Shown here in pieces: positions 24,387 through 35,038 of a stretch of DNA of 64,000 bases. The stretch's first letter is position 1, and every line of letters begins with the position of its first letter. The DNA is from Lactifluus volemus (taxonomy: Eukaryota; Basidiomycota; Agaricomycetes; Russulales; Russulaceae): positions 992,001 to 1,056,000 of the forward strand of contig WTXI01000005.1 in the NCBI GenBank assembly GCA_022376515.1. The letters are read 5' to 3'. The position numbers were made by a program, and so were the translations under genes. The notes beneath the pieces are model-generated. The model searched no databases. It saw nothing but the letters and a program-made list of their open reading frames with translations, and had not been told where the DNA came from.

Positions 24387-27005
24387 CTATCGGCGGTTGG
24401 TCTTGCCCGCCTTCCGCTTCCCGGCGAAGAGGTGTTTCGGCTGAAAATAAGAAAAGCGTGGAAATGATGGGTATCGTCAGCGCCAGGAGGAAATAGAAAC
24501 GGAGGAGAGCCAACACTGGGGAAGGGCGCAAGCACGACAAATGAATATATATAAAAAACAATAACTACCATTTTGACTCTGATCGCACGGTCGCTCTCGC
24601 CTGCCTTCGCGAGCATGTTTCGTCTACGCTGGCCGAGATTTCGTAGCCGTACTGCCTTGGTGGCTTGCTATTGTATTGGTTATTATATTGGCGTAGAGGG
24701 GGACGAAAAAAAATATTAGTTAAAAATAGAGATCCATCAGCCATCACGTCAAATAAACGGGAAACAAAGACGCACCGCTTCGTCTCGCAGACCCGCAAGT
24801 TGCCGATTGGACCGTGGCGCACGCATCCGAGCGATGACCGCACCCGAGTTGGCCTTGGTCCTTTTACGCGGAGTATCCTCTTCTCCGTCAACTTCCATCG
24901 TTTCTTCGTCTTCTCGCAGTCCCTCTGACACTGCATCGTCATCGTCATCGTCACCGCCATCAACGTCCATGCCGTCCGCTTCCTCATCACGTTTGCGTTT
25001 GCGCTCCGCGGCTCGCATTTTGGCGATCATCACGGCGCGTTCCTGCAAGCGGCTCGGATCGATCCCCGCTTTGGTTAGGTCCGTCGTCAAGTCCGTGAGC
25101 GTACGAAGGCCCGCGGTTCGCGGCAGACGCGCTTTGTTCTTCATTTTCTTTTTACTTTGCGCTTCCAACTTGTGGCCAAGAGCAACTTTCGCGGCCGCCG
25201 CGTCACGCTCATCGTCAGAGTCGAACTATAAACATAAAATCATGCATCGGGACCAGTCAGTAGGGGATAAACATGTGGAGAAATTCCCAATGGAAGAACC
25301 TACCATGTCCTCTTGGTCATCGTAGAAGCCTTCTGCCTCGAGCATCTCTTCCTCACGCTCGAGGGCTTCTAACTTCTCTGCGATGTCAGGATCAATGAAA
25401 TCTGCAATATTCTTGCCATCCATGATCTCTGGTATGGTGTCATCCTTCCACTCGTCGTTTGCGAGGATGTAGTTCTCTGCCTTGCAGCTCAGCGACCCCA
25501 AGAGCGCTACAAAGGCACAGTACGCACTTTTGAGGTTGATATTGTAGACTCCGGCACCACCCTCCTCCAGCTCAACATCTTTCTCGAGTTTCCGCCGGTC
25601 AGGGTCATTCTTGTCGTACTTCTTGCGTTGCTTGACCGCTTCTGGGATGAATGGTTCCCGAACAACATCGTCACGCGGCTTCGGCTGAGCAACGTGAATG
25701 CGATTAATGATGGTGTTTATTTTGCTGCCCTTGAGTTTTGTATCAACTCGCTGCGCTAGAAGCGCATCGCAAGCCTTGTTTTTGAGATCCATTACACCCT
25801 CTTCGGAGTGACAAGACACTTGCACGTGTTGCAGGCCCTCAGTGTCGATGATTTCTTGCACAAATGCGCGATTATCCGGAGTCAGGTCCTCGAGGCGTGT
25901 AACATCAACCTTGTTGATAACGAGCAGGGTAGGCTTGCCTAAAAATAGAGGCTTGATGGAGTGGAATAATTTACACTACAGGTTTGGGTCACCAAGCGGT
26001 ATATTAGCATGGACAAGTCACCACGCACCTGCGCTTCAATGGTATACCCACATTGTTCACTAAGATCCATGAAATATAATACACAGCTTTTCAGGTGCGC
26101 CAATGCAGTGATACTCTGCATCTCTATCGTGTTCATATCCTCCAGTGGATGGTCTAAAATCCCGGGGGTGTCGATAACCTGCCATCGTAGATACTTGTAG
26201 TCTAGATGACCGACAAAAAGAGACTTGGTAGTGAACGCGTATGGCTGGACGTCGACGTCCGCGCGCGTGACCTTGTTAATGAACGACGATTTACCGACAT
26301 TCGGGTAGCCGCAGATAAGGAGGGTGCGTGTATTGGGATCGATGGCAGGCAGACGCGATATATGCTGCCGGACCTGCTCAAGGTACGCTAATGGGTCTTT
26401 TTGGCGGCGCATGACAGTAGCCATTCTATAAATGGACACTGTTCAATGACCTTATACTAGAGAGTGCAAAAGCATGGAACGTACCGGCCAAGTGCAGCCC
26501 TTTTCAGTTGTTTGCATCGATACAAACTGTCCCCAAACTTGAGTAGCCGAACGTAATCTTTTGCGACCTGATCGATGAGATGCCGTGCGGTTCGTAATTG
26601 GCCGAGAGCGAGCTTGTAGTGATTCTTGTCGTACAATACATTCATCAGAGAGGACAGAAACGGATGCAAGTCCTGCATGTGTGCCGTACGGGGTAAATAA
26701 AATGTCAGCCCTGGAGTACGACCGAGGGCGTACATCGAGAATCGGGAATTCAGAGAGAATCGCGCCAAGCTTTTCGTCGAAAGAATCTTGGGTGAACTTA
26801 ACTTTGCGCATATAAAAGTTACGAATGCGACTAATCTTGAAGTTTTTGTGAATAACCTATGGAAAGATGTATAAACTCGGCCCATTCGATACAAACGTTG
26901 ACAACAGACGGTAGGTGTTTTCCGTTGGGTTTTAGACAAAACAATGTCCAAGAAATCTGCCGCAGTGGGCACGGGTGCGATGGTTTTCAGTCCACTCGTA
27001 GACAT
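24387..27005 (-). CDS. NOG1: Nucleolar GTP-binding protein 1, 60S ribosome biogenesis GTPase
   Basis: Obg-type GTPase of the nucleolar pre-60S particle. It starts [20 protein letters not shown], followed by [13 protein letters not shown] sequence and [19 protein letters not shown] across the first intron. GTPase motifs: [10 protein letters not shown] (G1), [12 protein letters not shown] (G2 region), DTPGILD (G3) and NKVD (G4), near 26340-25890. The C-terminal half has [18 protein letters not shown] spliced across an intron (about 25532-25475) and the Asp-rich [15 protein letters not shown], ending [22 protein letters not shown] at 24387. Length, domain order and C-terminal KHLFAGKR match fungal Nog1. 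At least seven introns; no frame break. This is the intact source of the decayed copy at 13200-13955. Confidence 0.93.
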
Positions 27006-27285
27006 TCTTGTCGTAGGGCAACTGTATGCTGCTGCCGAGTTAGACGACAAATTTTCTTATTCTCTTTTTTGGCAATTTCTCACGGTTAGCAGCATGCATA
27101 AAAGCACTCTATATACCCAATGTACAAAATGCGTAGAAATTGACAGCAAGTAAAACATGGAATGAGATGTCACCGAACTATTACATGCATGGTATCCACA
27201 CTCTACGCTGGCACCGACCTAGCCCTTGGTTGATATGATTTTGGTCATGATGATGGATGAGGAGAACGAGCGTTGTACTATGCAA

Positions 27286-29473
27286 CTAAGTAAGCATTGA
27301 TTGACCCAGATATGACTTGATAATGGCTTCATTAACTTTATAGAAATATAATCAAAACTCGAATGAGGAACAAAGAAAGGGACCCACTATCCACGATAAT
27401 TTTCTGAGTTGCACGGATATCCTAGCAGCAAAAATACGTTCGGTAATCATAGGTCGAGAAGTCAAGAAACCTACAAGCATAGATGTAAAATGCTATAAAA
27501 TGGCGTTTTCATTGGAACGTATAGATCAAAGAGACGGCGGGTTGACATACAATGTACAACTCCTGTTTTTGCACGCCCTTGCGCTTGTGTACCTGCGCAA
27601 AATGTGCGCGGAAATATTCTGCTACGTCCTCGTACCTGTTTTCGCGTTCCCCGTACGAAGTGATGCTGTAGCCATGGGAATAAGCGAAGGAATCAACGAC
27701 AGCGGTAATTAAAACACACTATCGCTTAACCATTACACCCGACTGAAGCTTCTTCTTCAAGAGGTCGCACTAAAATCCGCTATATCAGAACCCAAATGTC
27801 TTTCAGCACTACACAGTATCCACCTTGTTCAGCATTAGAACCATGTTCGAATTTTTTAACAATTTGTTCGAGCAGGTGGTCGTGAAAAGTTGCAGAGAGT
27901 CGTCAATCCGATTCGTCCGCGGATCCTCTTCAAGGTACTGTTTGGAGAAGCGGCGTTAATACGATTGGCCAAACATACGGAAGGTTTCATGCGCATGGAA
28001 GCCCGATGGATGACCATGTGGCTCACCTGGTCGAATGCGGAAATGGGTGCCAAGAAAATAATTGCAGTGGCTGAAAGATAAGCGTCAGTAAGGATGAAGA
28101 TCAGATATATGAAGCATTGCGGCGAATCATGATAAGGATTAGGATCGGCTCTTATGTGCTTCGCACGATCGAGACGGAATGGGGAAGAAACGGTAATAAT
28201 GAAGTCTTGAAATGACTAGAGTGATATTTACCGTCGTCAAAATAAGGCACCCAGGCATGCCGCTATGTGAAGGTGTTAGACGAGAGCGGTACTCGGTTGT
28301 CGCCTCAGCCTGACCGCTTACCTGGCCTCTCTACCAAGAGCCGGTACAACACATTAATAAAGGAGAAATTAAAATAGCAGTGGAGAAACCCACAGCACCG
28401 CCCACATCATACAACATCCATGTATAGTGGGTTCCACCGAAATTGATATCGAAAGAGTGTTCAGTGACACCAAGTGTCTGCAAACGAACGTGCAAAATGT
28501 CATCTAGCGTTGAGGTTAGATACATTAGAAGGCAGGCGACACTTTGACTCACCTGTCGTAGGTAGATAGTCAGGTTCAGCTATTCGATGTATCTCGTCCA
28601 AGAAGCTAAAATTGTGATGTGAGTGGAATGGGTTGCAGAAGCAGGTGATGCGCGAACAATGCTGCGGACTCTTCCAGACGTAGTCTCCGCATTCGAAGAA
28701 GGGTCTTCACGGCGGGGTGCTGCCATAGCTCAGCAACATCGTATTGCAGCTCTGACAGCAGACGTGCGGCCATGTTGGCCACAACGCCTTGGCCAGAGGA
28801 AGTCCCACCATGGATATCGGCAACGGGCCAAGATCGCGTCGATGTCACAACAGACTGCCAGCCAGCACGAACGAACACGCCAGGGCGACCGCCCGCAACT
28901 GTGACGCCGCCACTGAGTTCAGAAGCAAGACTGTCCTCGATAGTGACCAGTGGCAGGAGCGTGTGGCGGATGCGGGAGATCTGAGGTGGCCAGTTCGATT
29001 CTATATAGGCCTCTTCGTCCTGATTGACTTGGGTAGTGAAGTCCCAGTCAATTTCATCCAAGATGGTACGGACGGCCTTAATTGCATTAAAGTAGACAAT
29101 TGGACGCCATGAAGGACGCTCGCGGTCTAATGTTTGGGAAGCGTGGTATAATTGGAATTGCTTCTGCAGTGTTGACTTGCCCGACTCTGCCTGTCCTAGG
29201 AGCATGACTAACGAGGATGATCAGTCAGCTACCTGCGGGGGAACTGAAAGTCCGATGCCAAGAAAATGTGGAGGATTGAAGAGGAGTAGAAGGGGGTGGG
29301 TGGCACACCTTTGACCTCCTTCCTCTGTTTCTGCCGTTTCTTGACCGCATCCCTTTCACGCTGTGAAGGCGTATAAGAGATGTTTAAGAAAAAGGGTAAG
29401 AACAAACCTTGATATCATCGTCAATAGCTTTGCTAACACGACGAGCCTGGTCATTATCAAGGACACCGGGCAT
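27286..29473 (-). CDS. Divergent heterotrimeric G-protein alpha subunit
   Basis: GTPase subunit of receptor-coupled signalling. It starts MPGVLDNDQARRVSKAIDDD, so position 2 is Pro: no N-myristoylation site and no palmitoylatable Cys of the usual MGC type. G1 is GQAESGKSTLQKQFQ instead of GAGESGKST. A helical-domain insertion (about 100 residues, DIHGGTSSGQG region) is longer than in canonical G-alpha. Switch I is RLQTLGVTEHSF and G3 is DVGGARGQRHAWVPYFDD. Then IIFLAPISAFDQ, YLEEDPRTNRIDDSLQLF and NKVD (G4). The C-terminal exons give YFRAHFAQVHKR, DIRATQKIIVD (G5 region) and NEAIIKSYLGQSMLT-stop. The exon between QELYI and DIRATQ was not resolved. RGQ in switch II is encoded by a 9-base microexon (28322-28330). 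Similar divergent G-alphas are known as expanded in Agaricomycetes. Confidence 0.88.
28322..28330 (-). other. 9-nt microexon in switch II of the G-alpha gene
   Basis: Reading AGAGGCCAG on the minus strand, it is bounded by CTCTTGGTAG upstream and GTAAGCGGTC downstream, both good splice sites. It supplies Arg-Gly-Gln between DVGGA and RHAWVPYFDD, exactly completing the family consensus. Skipping it would delete the Gln needed for GTP hydrolysis while keeping the frame. Confidence 0.8.
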
Positions 29474-30277
29474 GGAGGAATGGAATAGGGAAGGGGGAAA
29501 AAGAGAAGGAAGTCAAGAGAGGGGAACACGAGATGTGGAGACGGAGAAGGATATATGATGAAGGCAGGCAGGCCAGCTGTACAAGAGGAAATCATTTAGT
29601 GATCACATTTCCCAAGGTCCTTAACCAAGGCCGTCCGTCAATTTCGTACCTTAGTCGGGCCCATTTCCCGGTTCGGGAGTCCGATAATACGGCTCGCTCG
29701 GACCTCTCACGCCTATCCGCGTCGCACCGCACCCGCTTACTCTCATTGCTTTCCTGTACTAGTACTTGTATCCTTTAGCCAGGTTCTAAAGATGCCGTTG
29801 ACACGGCTATGTTTCTTTTCAGTTTCAGTAGAGCAGTATCACGGTCTGTCTTTATCGCCGAGCGCTCCGATAAAAACATATGCACATGCCGGATATGTAC
29901 AAATGAACGCGCCCTGAAAGAAAGTGCGAAATGTTTTTGCCTACAGGGGGAAAGATTGCACGAGAAAATCTCCAGCCGAGGAGTAACTCTTGACCCAATT
30001 TCTATGGTAGGGGCACAGGATCACATCAAAGAACCTGTCATCCTGGTTACGCCCTGACAGGATCTTGCCGTTTGCCCTGACTCGGAATGACTGACTTTGC
30101 CGGTGATGTGATGAGCTAGATGAGGAGTTAAATTATTATAAAATTATTTGGATAACTTCTTCTATTATGTAAACCTTCCCCTATCCAAAGGGGTCAAAGG
30201 ATGCCCACGTGATTATGACGGTAATTAGCCCCGAGACCCGACCCGTGCACATCGTTTTCTTGCTTTCGTACGGTGAG
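29474..30277. other. Divergent promoter region between G-alpha and CDP-DAG synthase
   Basis: No gene recognised. The two flanking genes point away from each other. A second in-frame start is possible for the downstream gene at about 30212, giving 22 extra residues. Confidence 0.45.
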
Positions 30278-32453
30278 ATGTCCAAGCTTCAATTCCAACA
30301 AAACAAGTTTTCGGTTGCCTCTAGAACTGCTTATGACGTTCTTCCAGTTGAATCAGGAGAAGAGTCTGAGCAAGAGGAGGAGGTGTCCGAACCCGAACCG
30401 GTGGTTCTTCCGGTCGTGTGTGTGGCGATATCATCTTAAAATTTTCTACGACAGCTAAATCTCTCATGCTCGCAGAGACACGCCGTCCAAACCTTCTAAA
30501 ACCGCCATTAAAAAGGCAGCGAAGGCTACTCGTCAAGAAAAGAAACAGCAGAATCGTGGACCGCCGTCAGGAGGTGACACGTCTGAACGGCCATCTCCGG
30601 CATCCACTCTACCTCTTGAGGAACCCGAGACCAGTCCTCTAACAGCTACTTCAGATGAACTCCCAGTAGAGCCACCTGAACCCTCGCCTCCCAAGGTTAA
30701 AGCAAATCATACCCCAGCTCGCGTGTCTCCCGCGTCAAATGGGGATCCAATCAAGCCCAGTGTTGGTTCCCCACGGCCGGACCGCCCTGGGCAGTCATCA
30801 GATCTCCCATCGAAGACCCAACACAGCCCACCTACAACGGTAGACCGTCCACCCCCTCAATCCCCCCCTCCAACCCCGCCGACAAAACAGATGCCTCCAT
30901 CTTCTGAATCTGTTTCCAGTCCATCAAGCAGCAGAAAAGATCATACTCGTTCACCGCCTATCAAATCTACGTCAGACCCGGAGGCCGAAAAATCTGCCAA
31001 GAAAGGCCACAATGTCTTGGTTCGAACCCTATGGGGTTTCATCATGATTGGCGGGTTTTTGGGTCAGCACTACCTCATTATGCAGAACGGCCTGTTAGCT
31101 AACATGCACCTTCCTAGGGTGCCTGCTTATGGGTCACATCTGCTTGATCATCCTTGTTTTTCTATGCCAGACTCTTGTCTATCGTGAAGTGACTCGATTA
31201 TTCACGCTTATGGATTCCAAACCCGTGGAATATCGTGGCAAGGATCCTGGAGCAAGACACTGAATTGGTACTTCTTCGCCACGGCAAACTATTTCCTGTA
31301 CGGAGAGAGTATCATTTATTACTTCAAGGTACCTATTCCATTATCTCACAACGTCCTGCCCGCTTCCCTCATGCCCTTCAATCGTAGCACGTCGTGTTTG
31401 CAGATGCAAATTTCCTTCCCTTCGCCACGAACCATAGGATTATCAGCTTTACGCTCTACACGATCGGCTTTGTAGGATTCGTCATGTCGCTGAAGAAAGG
31501 TTTCCTGAAACAGCAATTCGGACTATTCTGCTGGGTACATATGACGCTGTTGCTCATCGTTGTTTCCAGGTAAGAATTTACCTGCAAGAGTGATGATTAT
31601 TCATCTCACGCGGGTTTCCAGCCACTTCATCATGAACAACATCCTCGAAGGTATCATCTGGTTCTGGGTCCCCGCGTGCCTGGTCATCTGCAACGACGTC
31701 TTCGCGTATGTCTGTGGGATCACCATGGGACGTACACCTCTCATCAAGCTCTCTCCAAAGAAGACGGTTGAGGGTTTTGTCGGCGCGATTCTGTGCACAG
31801 TCGTCTTTGCCTTTGTCTGGGGCACCTTGTCCAGCCAATTTAATTACATGATCTGTCCCGTGCACGACTTGGGTGTCAACGCATTCAGCGATATGAAATG
31901 CATACCGAATCCAGTTTTTGTCTGGCGCGAATGGGTCATCTGGAAACCGGTTGCCACGTTTCTCTCAACCATAGTGCGTCCGATCAATTATTTTATTTTA
32001 TTTTTGGCCCATTTAATGTGTTCTTGTTTGTGTAGCTCCCTGGCGAGATCCACACGATCTCGTACATGCCCTATCAATTCCATTTGTTATTTATGGGATG
32101 CTTCGCTTCATTGGTCGCGCCCTTCGGAGGCTTTTTCGCATCGGGTTTCAAGCGCGCCTTCAACATTAAAGACTTTGGGGACAGCATCCCGGGACATGGG
32201 GGTATGACTGATCGAATGGATTGCCAGTGCGTCGACAATGTATTGACGATCGCATTCAACGACCCTGACCTCTGATCACAGATTCTTGATGGGTGTGTTC
32301 GTCTATGTCTACCACAGCAGCTTCATTCGCGAAAATCACGTTACTGTCGGCTCGGTGCTTCAAACGATTGTCAGTGGGCTCACAATCGAGGAGCAACTGG
32401 AGCTTATCGACAATCTCAAGCACTATCTTCGCGGCCAGGGCATCACCGTCTAA
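30278..32453 (+). CDS. CDS1: Phosphatidate cytidylyltransferase (CDP-diacylglycerol synthase)
   Basis: Makes CDP-DAG from CTP and phosphatidic acid in the ER membrane, the branch point to phosphatidylinositol and phosphatidylserine. A long Pro/Ser-rich cytosolic N-terminus (about 30278-31010) is followed by multiple membrane segments starting [14 protein letters not shown]. Then come [64 protein letters not shown] and [14 protein letters not shown]. The signature Ser-x-x-Lys-Arg...Asp-x5-PGHGG-x2-DR-x-D appears as [19 protein letters not shown] and MTDRMDCQ, with the last two residues across an intron. It ends [12 protein letters not shown]. Near 31246 the sequence reads GATCCTGGAGC, where the family needs KDPWSKTLNW; one missing C explains it. 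The gene is essential in yeasts, so a sequence error is more likely than a pseudogene. Confidence 0.9.
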
Positions 32454-32708
32454 GTTTTGGCTGTGTCTTGTGCTTTCGCTAAAAATTTACTGTGGTCGTT
32501 ACCGCATTTCCTTAACGTACATCCCGTCATAGCGGTCCAGCTCGGCATACATCCCATTTCATCATTTGTTTGATGCATGTTGCTATCAAAAAAAAAAAAA
32601 AATATTGCTCAAAGTGTAGTCTTGAGTTTCATTGGAAATGCATGAGCGCGCAATACAAACATGATCATAGACCACAGCAGAGGGAAACCATAAGAAAAAA
32701 AGGTTGAT

Positions 32709-33410
32709 TCATGAACGGGGCTTCTCCTGTAAGCCAAAGGTTTAGCAAACAAATCAGGAAAAAAGTATTGTGACACCACGGACTTTCTTCTCCTTCCAGA
32801 GGGCAAGTAGACCCACGCCAGAGACCTTCACCACTTTGAATCGAACACCAGGGATATCACCCTTCGCCTTACCACGACGACCGAAACCGGAGATGAGGAC
32901 TTCGTCATTCTCGTCGACGAAGTTCAGACATCCGTCATTCTGATGAGAGAATTCCGAATCTGAGCATTCCAAAACATCGCAGAACCAATGAAATGACGTA
33001 CGGGGACGAAAGCAGTGACTTTCTTCCCGTTCTTGATGAGTTGTACACGCACGCACTTGCGGATGGCAGAGTTAGGCTGCTTCGCCTCGACGCCAACCTT
33101 CTCGAGGACGATGCCCTTGGCATGTGATGAACCCCCTGTGGGGGATGTCTTGTAGAAGTTACCAAGTGCACGCTTTTTGTAAGATTTATCGGCCTAATTT
33201 TTCGGGGAAAATGTCCACCGCAGACAGTCAACTATAGTCAACGAGTCTGTATGCAAGGAATGATATATTGAAACGCACCCAGCGGTTGTCCCTACGGGTA
33301 TTCCTGAGCTTGCGTGCCGCCTGCAATCCGCGAGGCTTGTTAGCTGAGGTGAGGGCGATAATCAGTTATGATAAGAAAGCAGAAATAGCAACAGACGACT
33401 TGCATCCCAT
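32709..33410 (-). CDS. RPS23: 40S ribosomal protein uS12 (RPS23)
   Basis: Decoding-centre protein of the small subunit. Exons give [20 protein letters not shown], then the [20 protein letters not shown] region, [20 protein letters not shown], and KKVTAFVP joined across an intron to [20 protein letters not shown] and [20 protein letters not shown]. The last intron follows KEKK; a tiny final exon supplies EKPRS-stop (32709), the invariant end of the family. The start is irregular: the first exon reads ATGGGATGC. If one T were missing, ATG-G followed by a GTATGC donor would splice to the next exon and give MANKPRGLQ, the normal N-terminus. As written, no good donor fits. Introns are more numerous than expected for about 145 residues. 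Confidence 0.9.
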
Positions 33411-35038
33411 TATTGTTGCGGAGGTCGGTGTCGGGAGTGGTTGCCGTTTGAGAGAATATCAGTGATGATACCAGGATATAAACTGTTATAGTTCTTTCCC
33501 ACGATTCATTTATGGTAATGATCCATCATCATGTGAACTACTCCTGGACCACCTAGTGGGGCTGGGCGGGCCAGCTCCTTGATTCGCGCCGAAAGAACGT
33601 AACTCGCTGTCTGATTCTGGGTATTATGCGCCTTTGTGTGCTCGTTCTTTCATCTCCAACTTACGAAAATGCAGCATGTATGACAGATAACCTCCGTCAG
33701 GTGGTGTGGTTATCTTTCCTTCTGGACATCTCTACCGCTCATACGGTGGGCCGCTTTATCTTTGGGGGCCCTTTGTACGCCATCCACTACAGGTCACTAT
33801 GTCAAACAAAACCTGTACCGGACACAGCCAATGCGATCATCGCTTACCACACGAAACATTGATTCATTTTCTTCCTGACTTTCCACAGTTTGATGAACTT
33901 GCAGTCCGCTCTCACAGGAGCGGCGATAAGTTGGTGTCGGCGAAAGTACGTGCATCCACAAAAGCGGTGGCGTTTCAGATATACAATACGTGCAGCCCCT
34001 CAACCGGGGACATATCCAACTTGAGCTAAGGCATTTCTTGGTCATATCCGTATACACCAACCCGTACAAGCGTGTGAATCTGAAGCACTTAGAAGGCCAC
34101 CGCCTGCTATGGGATCTATGCGTTCTTGAGGGGTTACAACGCCCGCGACCTAACAAAGCTATGTCTCTTTAGGGTATGAATCGACAATCATATTATTTGT
34201 ACCAAGCAAGCACAGTAAGGTTATCAACTTGGGCAGCTCGAGCTAGTTGCCAGAAGGCGACCGCAGCCCGGATTTTAGGATGCCAACCGTATCCTCGAAG
34301 GTTACGAAAACGCATGGCAAAAAAAAAAGCAGTGCTTCCCTCGTGGGGTAACGAATAAGGCAAAAATAGCCATTGCATGATCTATGTTACGCTTCTCGGA
34401 GCGCTTCGCCTTCCTCACTCATTTCCGCGTCCAGATGTAACTGGTAACTCGGGGCCAGCGAGATCGGATCATCAGTCAGTGTCTGAATATGTGGACATTG
34501 TCTCCGATTTATAGGAACACCTGATGTCCTAATCCTAAGGGGCAACGGGCAAATAAGCCCTTTATCGAGGATGTCTGAAGCCGAATTTGATATAATTCGC
34601 GTTGAGAACTACGATGCGTGAATCGATGTCGCCCTCTCGTCGCATATGGCTATTTATTTACCAGATTACAGGTACTGTGCCCATATACGGACTTGAAAGC
34701 GATAGATTCGATCCATGATGTGGTAGAAGTGGGTCATATGCTCGGCAGCCGTTGTCCCTGGAGCTACGATGGACCTTGCCGGAAATTTATACGTTGTCAG
34801 AGGGAAATTTTCCGATGCGATGCGAGTTCCGACTGCACCACTGCGATCAATGCCGCCTATCTTCTGAATCCGATCTACAAGGCTGTCATGTCGCGATTAA
34901 CATTGGTGTATCTTTTCTAGCTACTGCGCTAGCTGTACTTAGTCGTTTTTGACTAAAAAGTCTGGACAACAAGGACGGATGATGTAAGTTGTTCGGGGAT
35001 AAAATAGATCGACAATTAGAGTTTTTGTACGAATGATT
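33411..35038. other. Intergenic region, no gene recognised
   Basis: This lies between the start of RPS23 and the 3' end of the TM9SF gene. Plus-strand frames of about 100 codons (33706-34029 and 34618-34920) show no known motif, and their composition is not coding-like. No tRNA or repeat was recognised. Confidence 0.45.

Noticed and set aside
24807..25325. 172-codon plus-strand frame rich in Ser
   Set aside because: It is the antisense of the acidic C-terminal part of NOG1; the Asp/Glu codons read backwards as Ser runs.
34690..34730. GATTCGATCC resembling a tRNA B box
   Set aside because: No matching A box or acceptor stem could be drawn around it.
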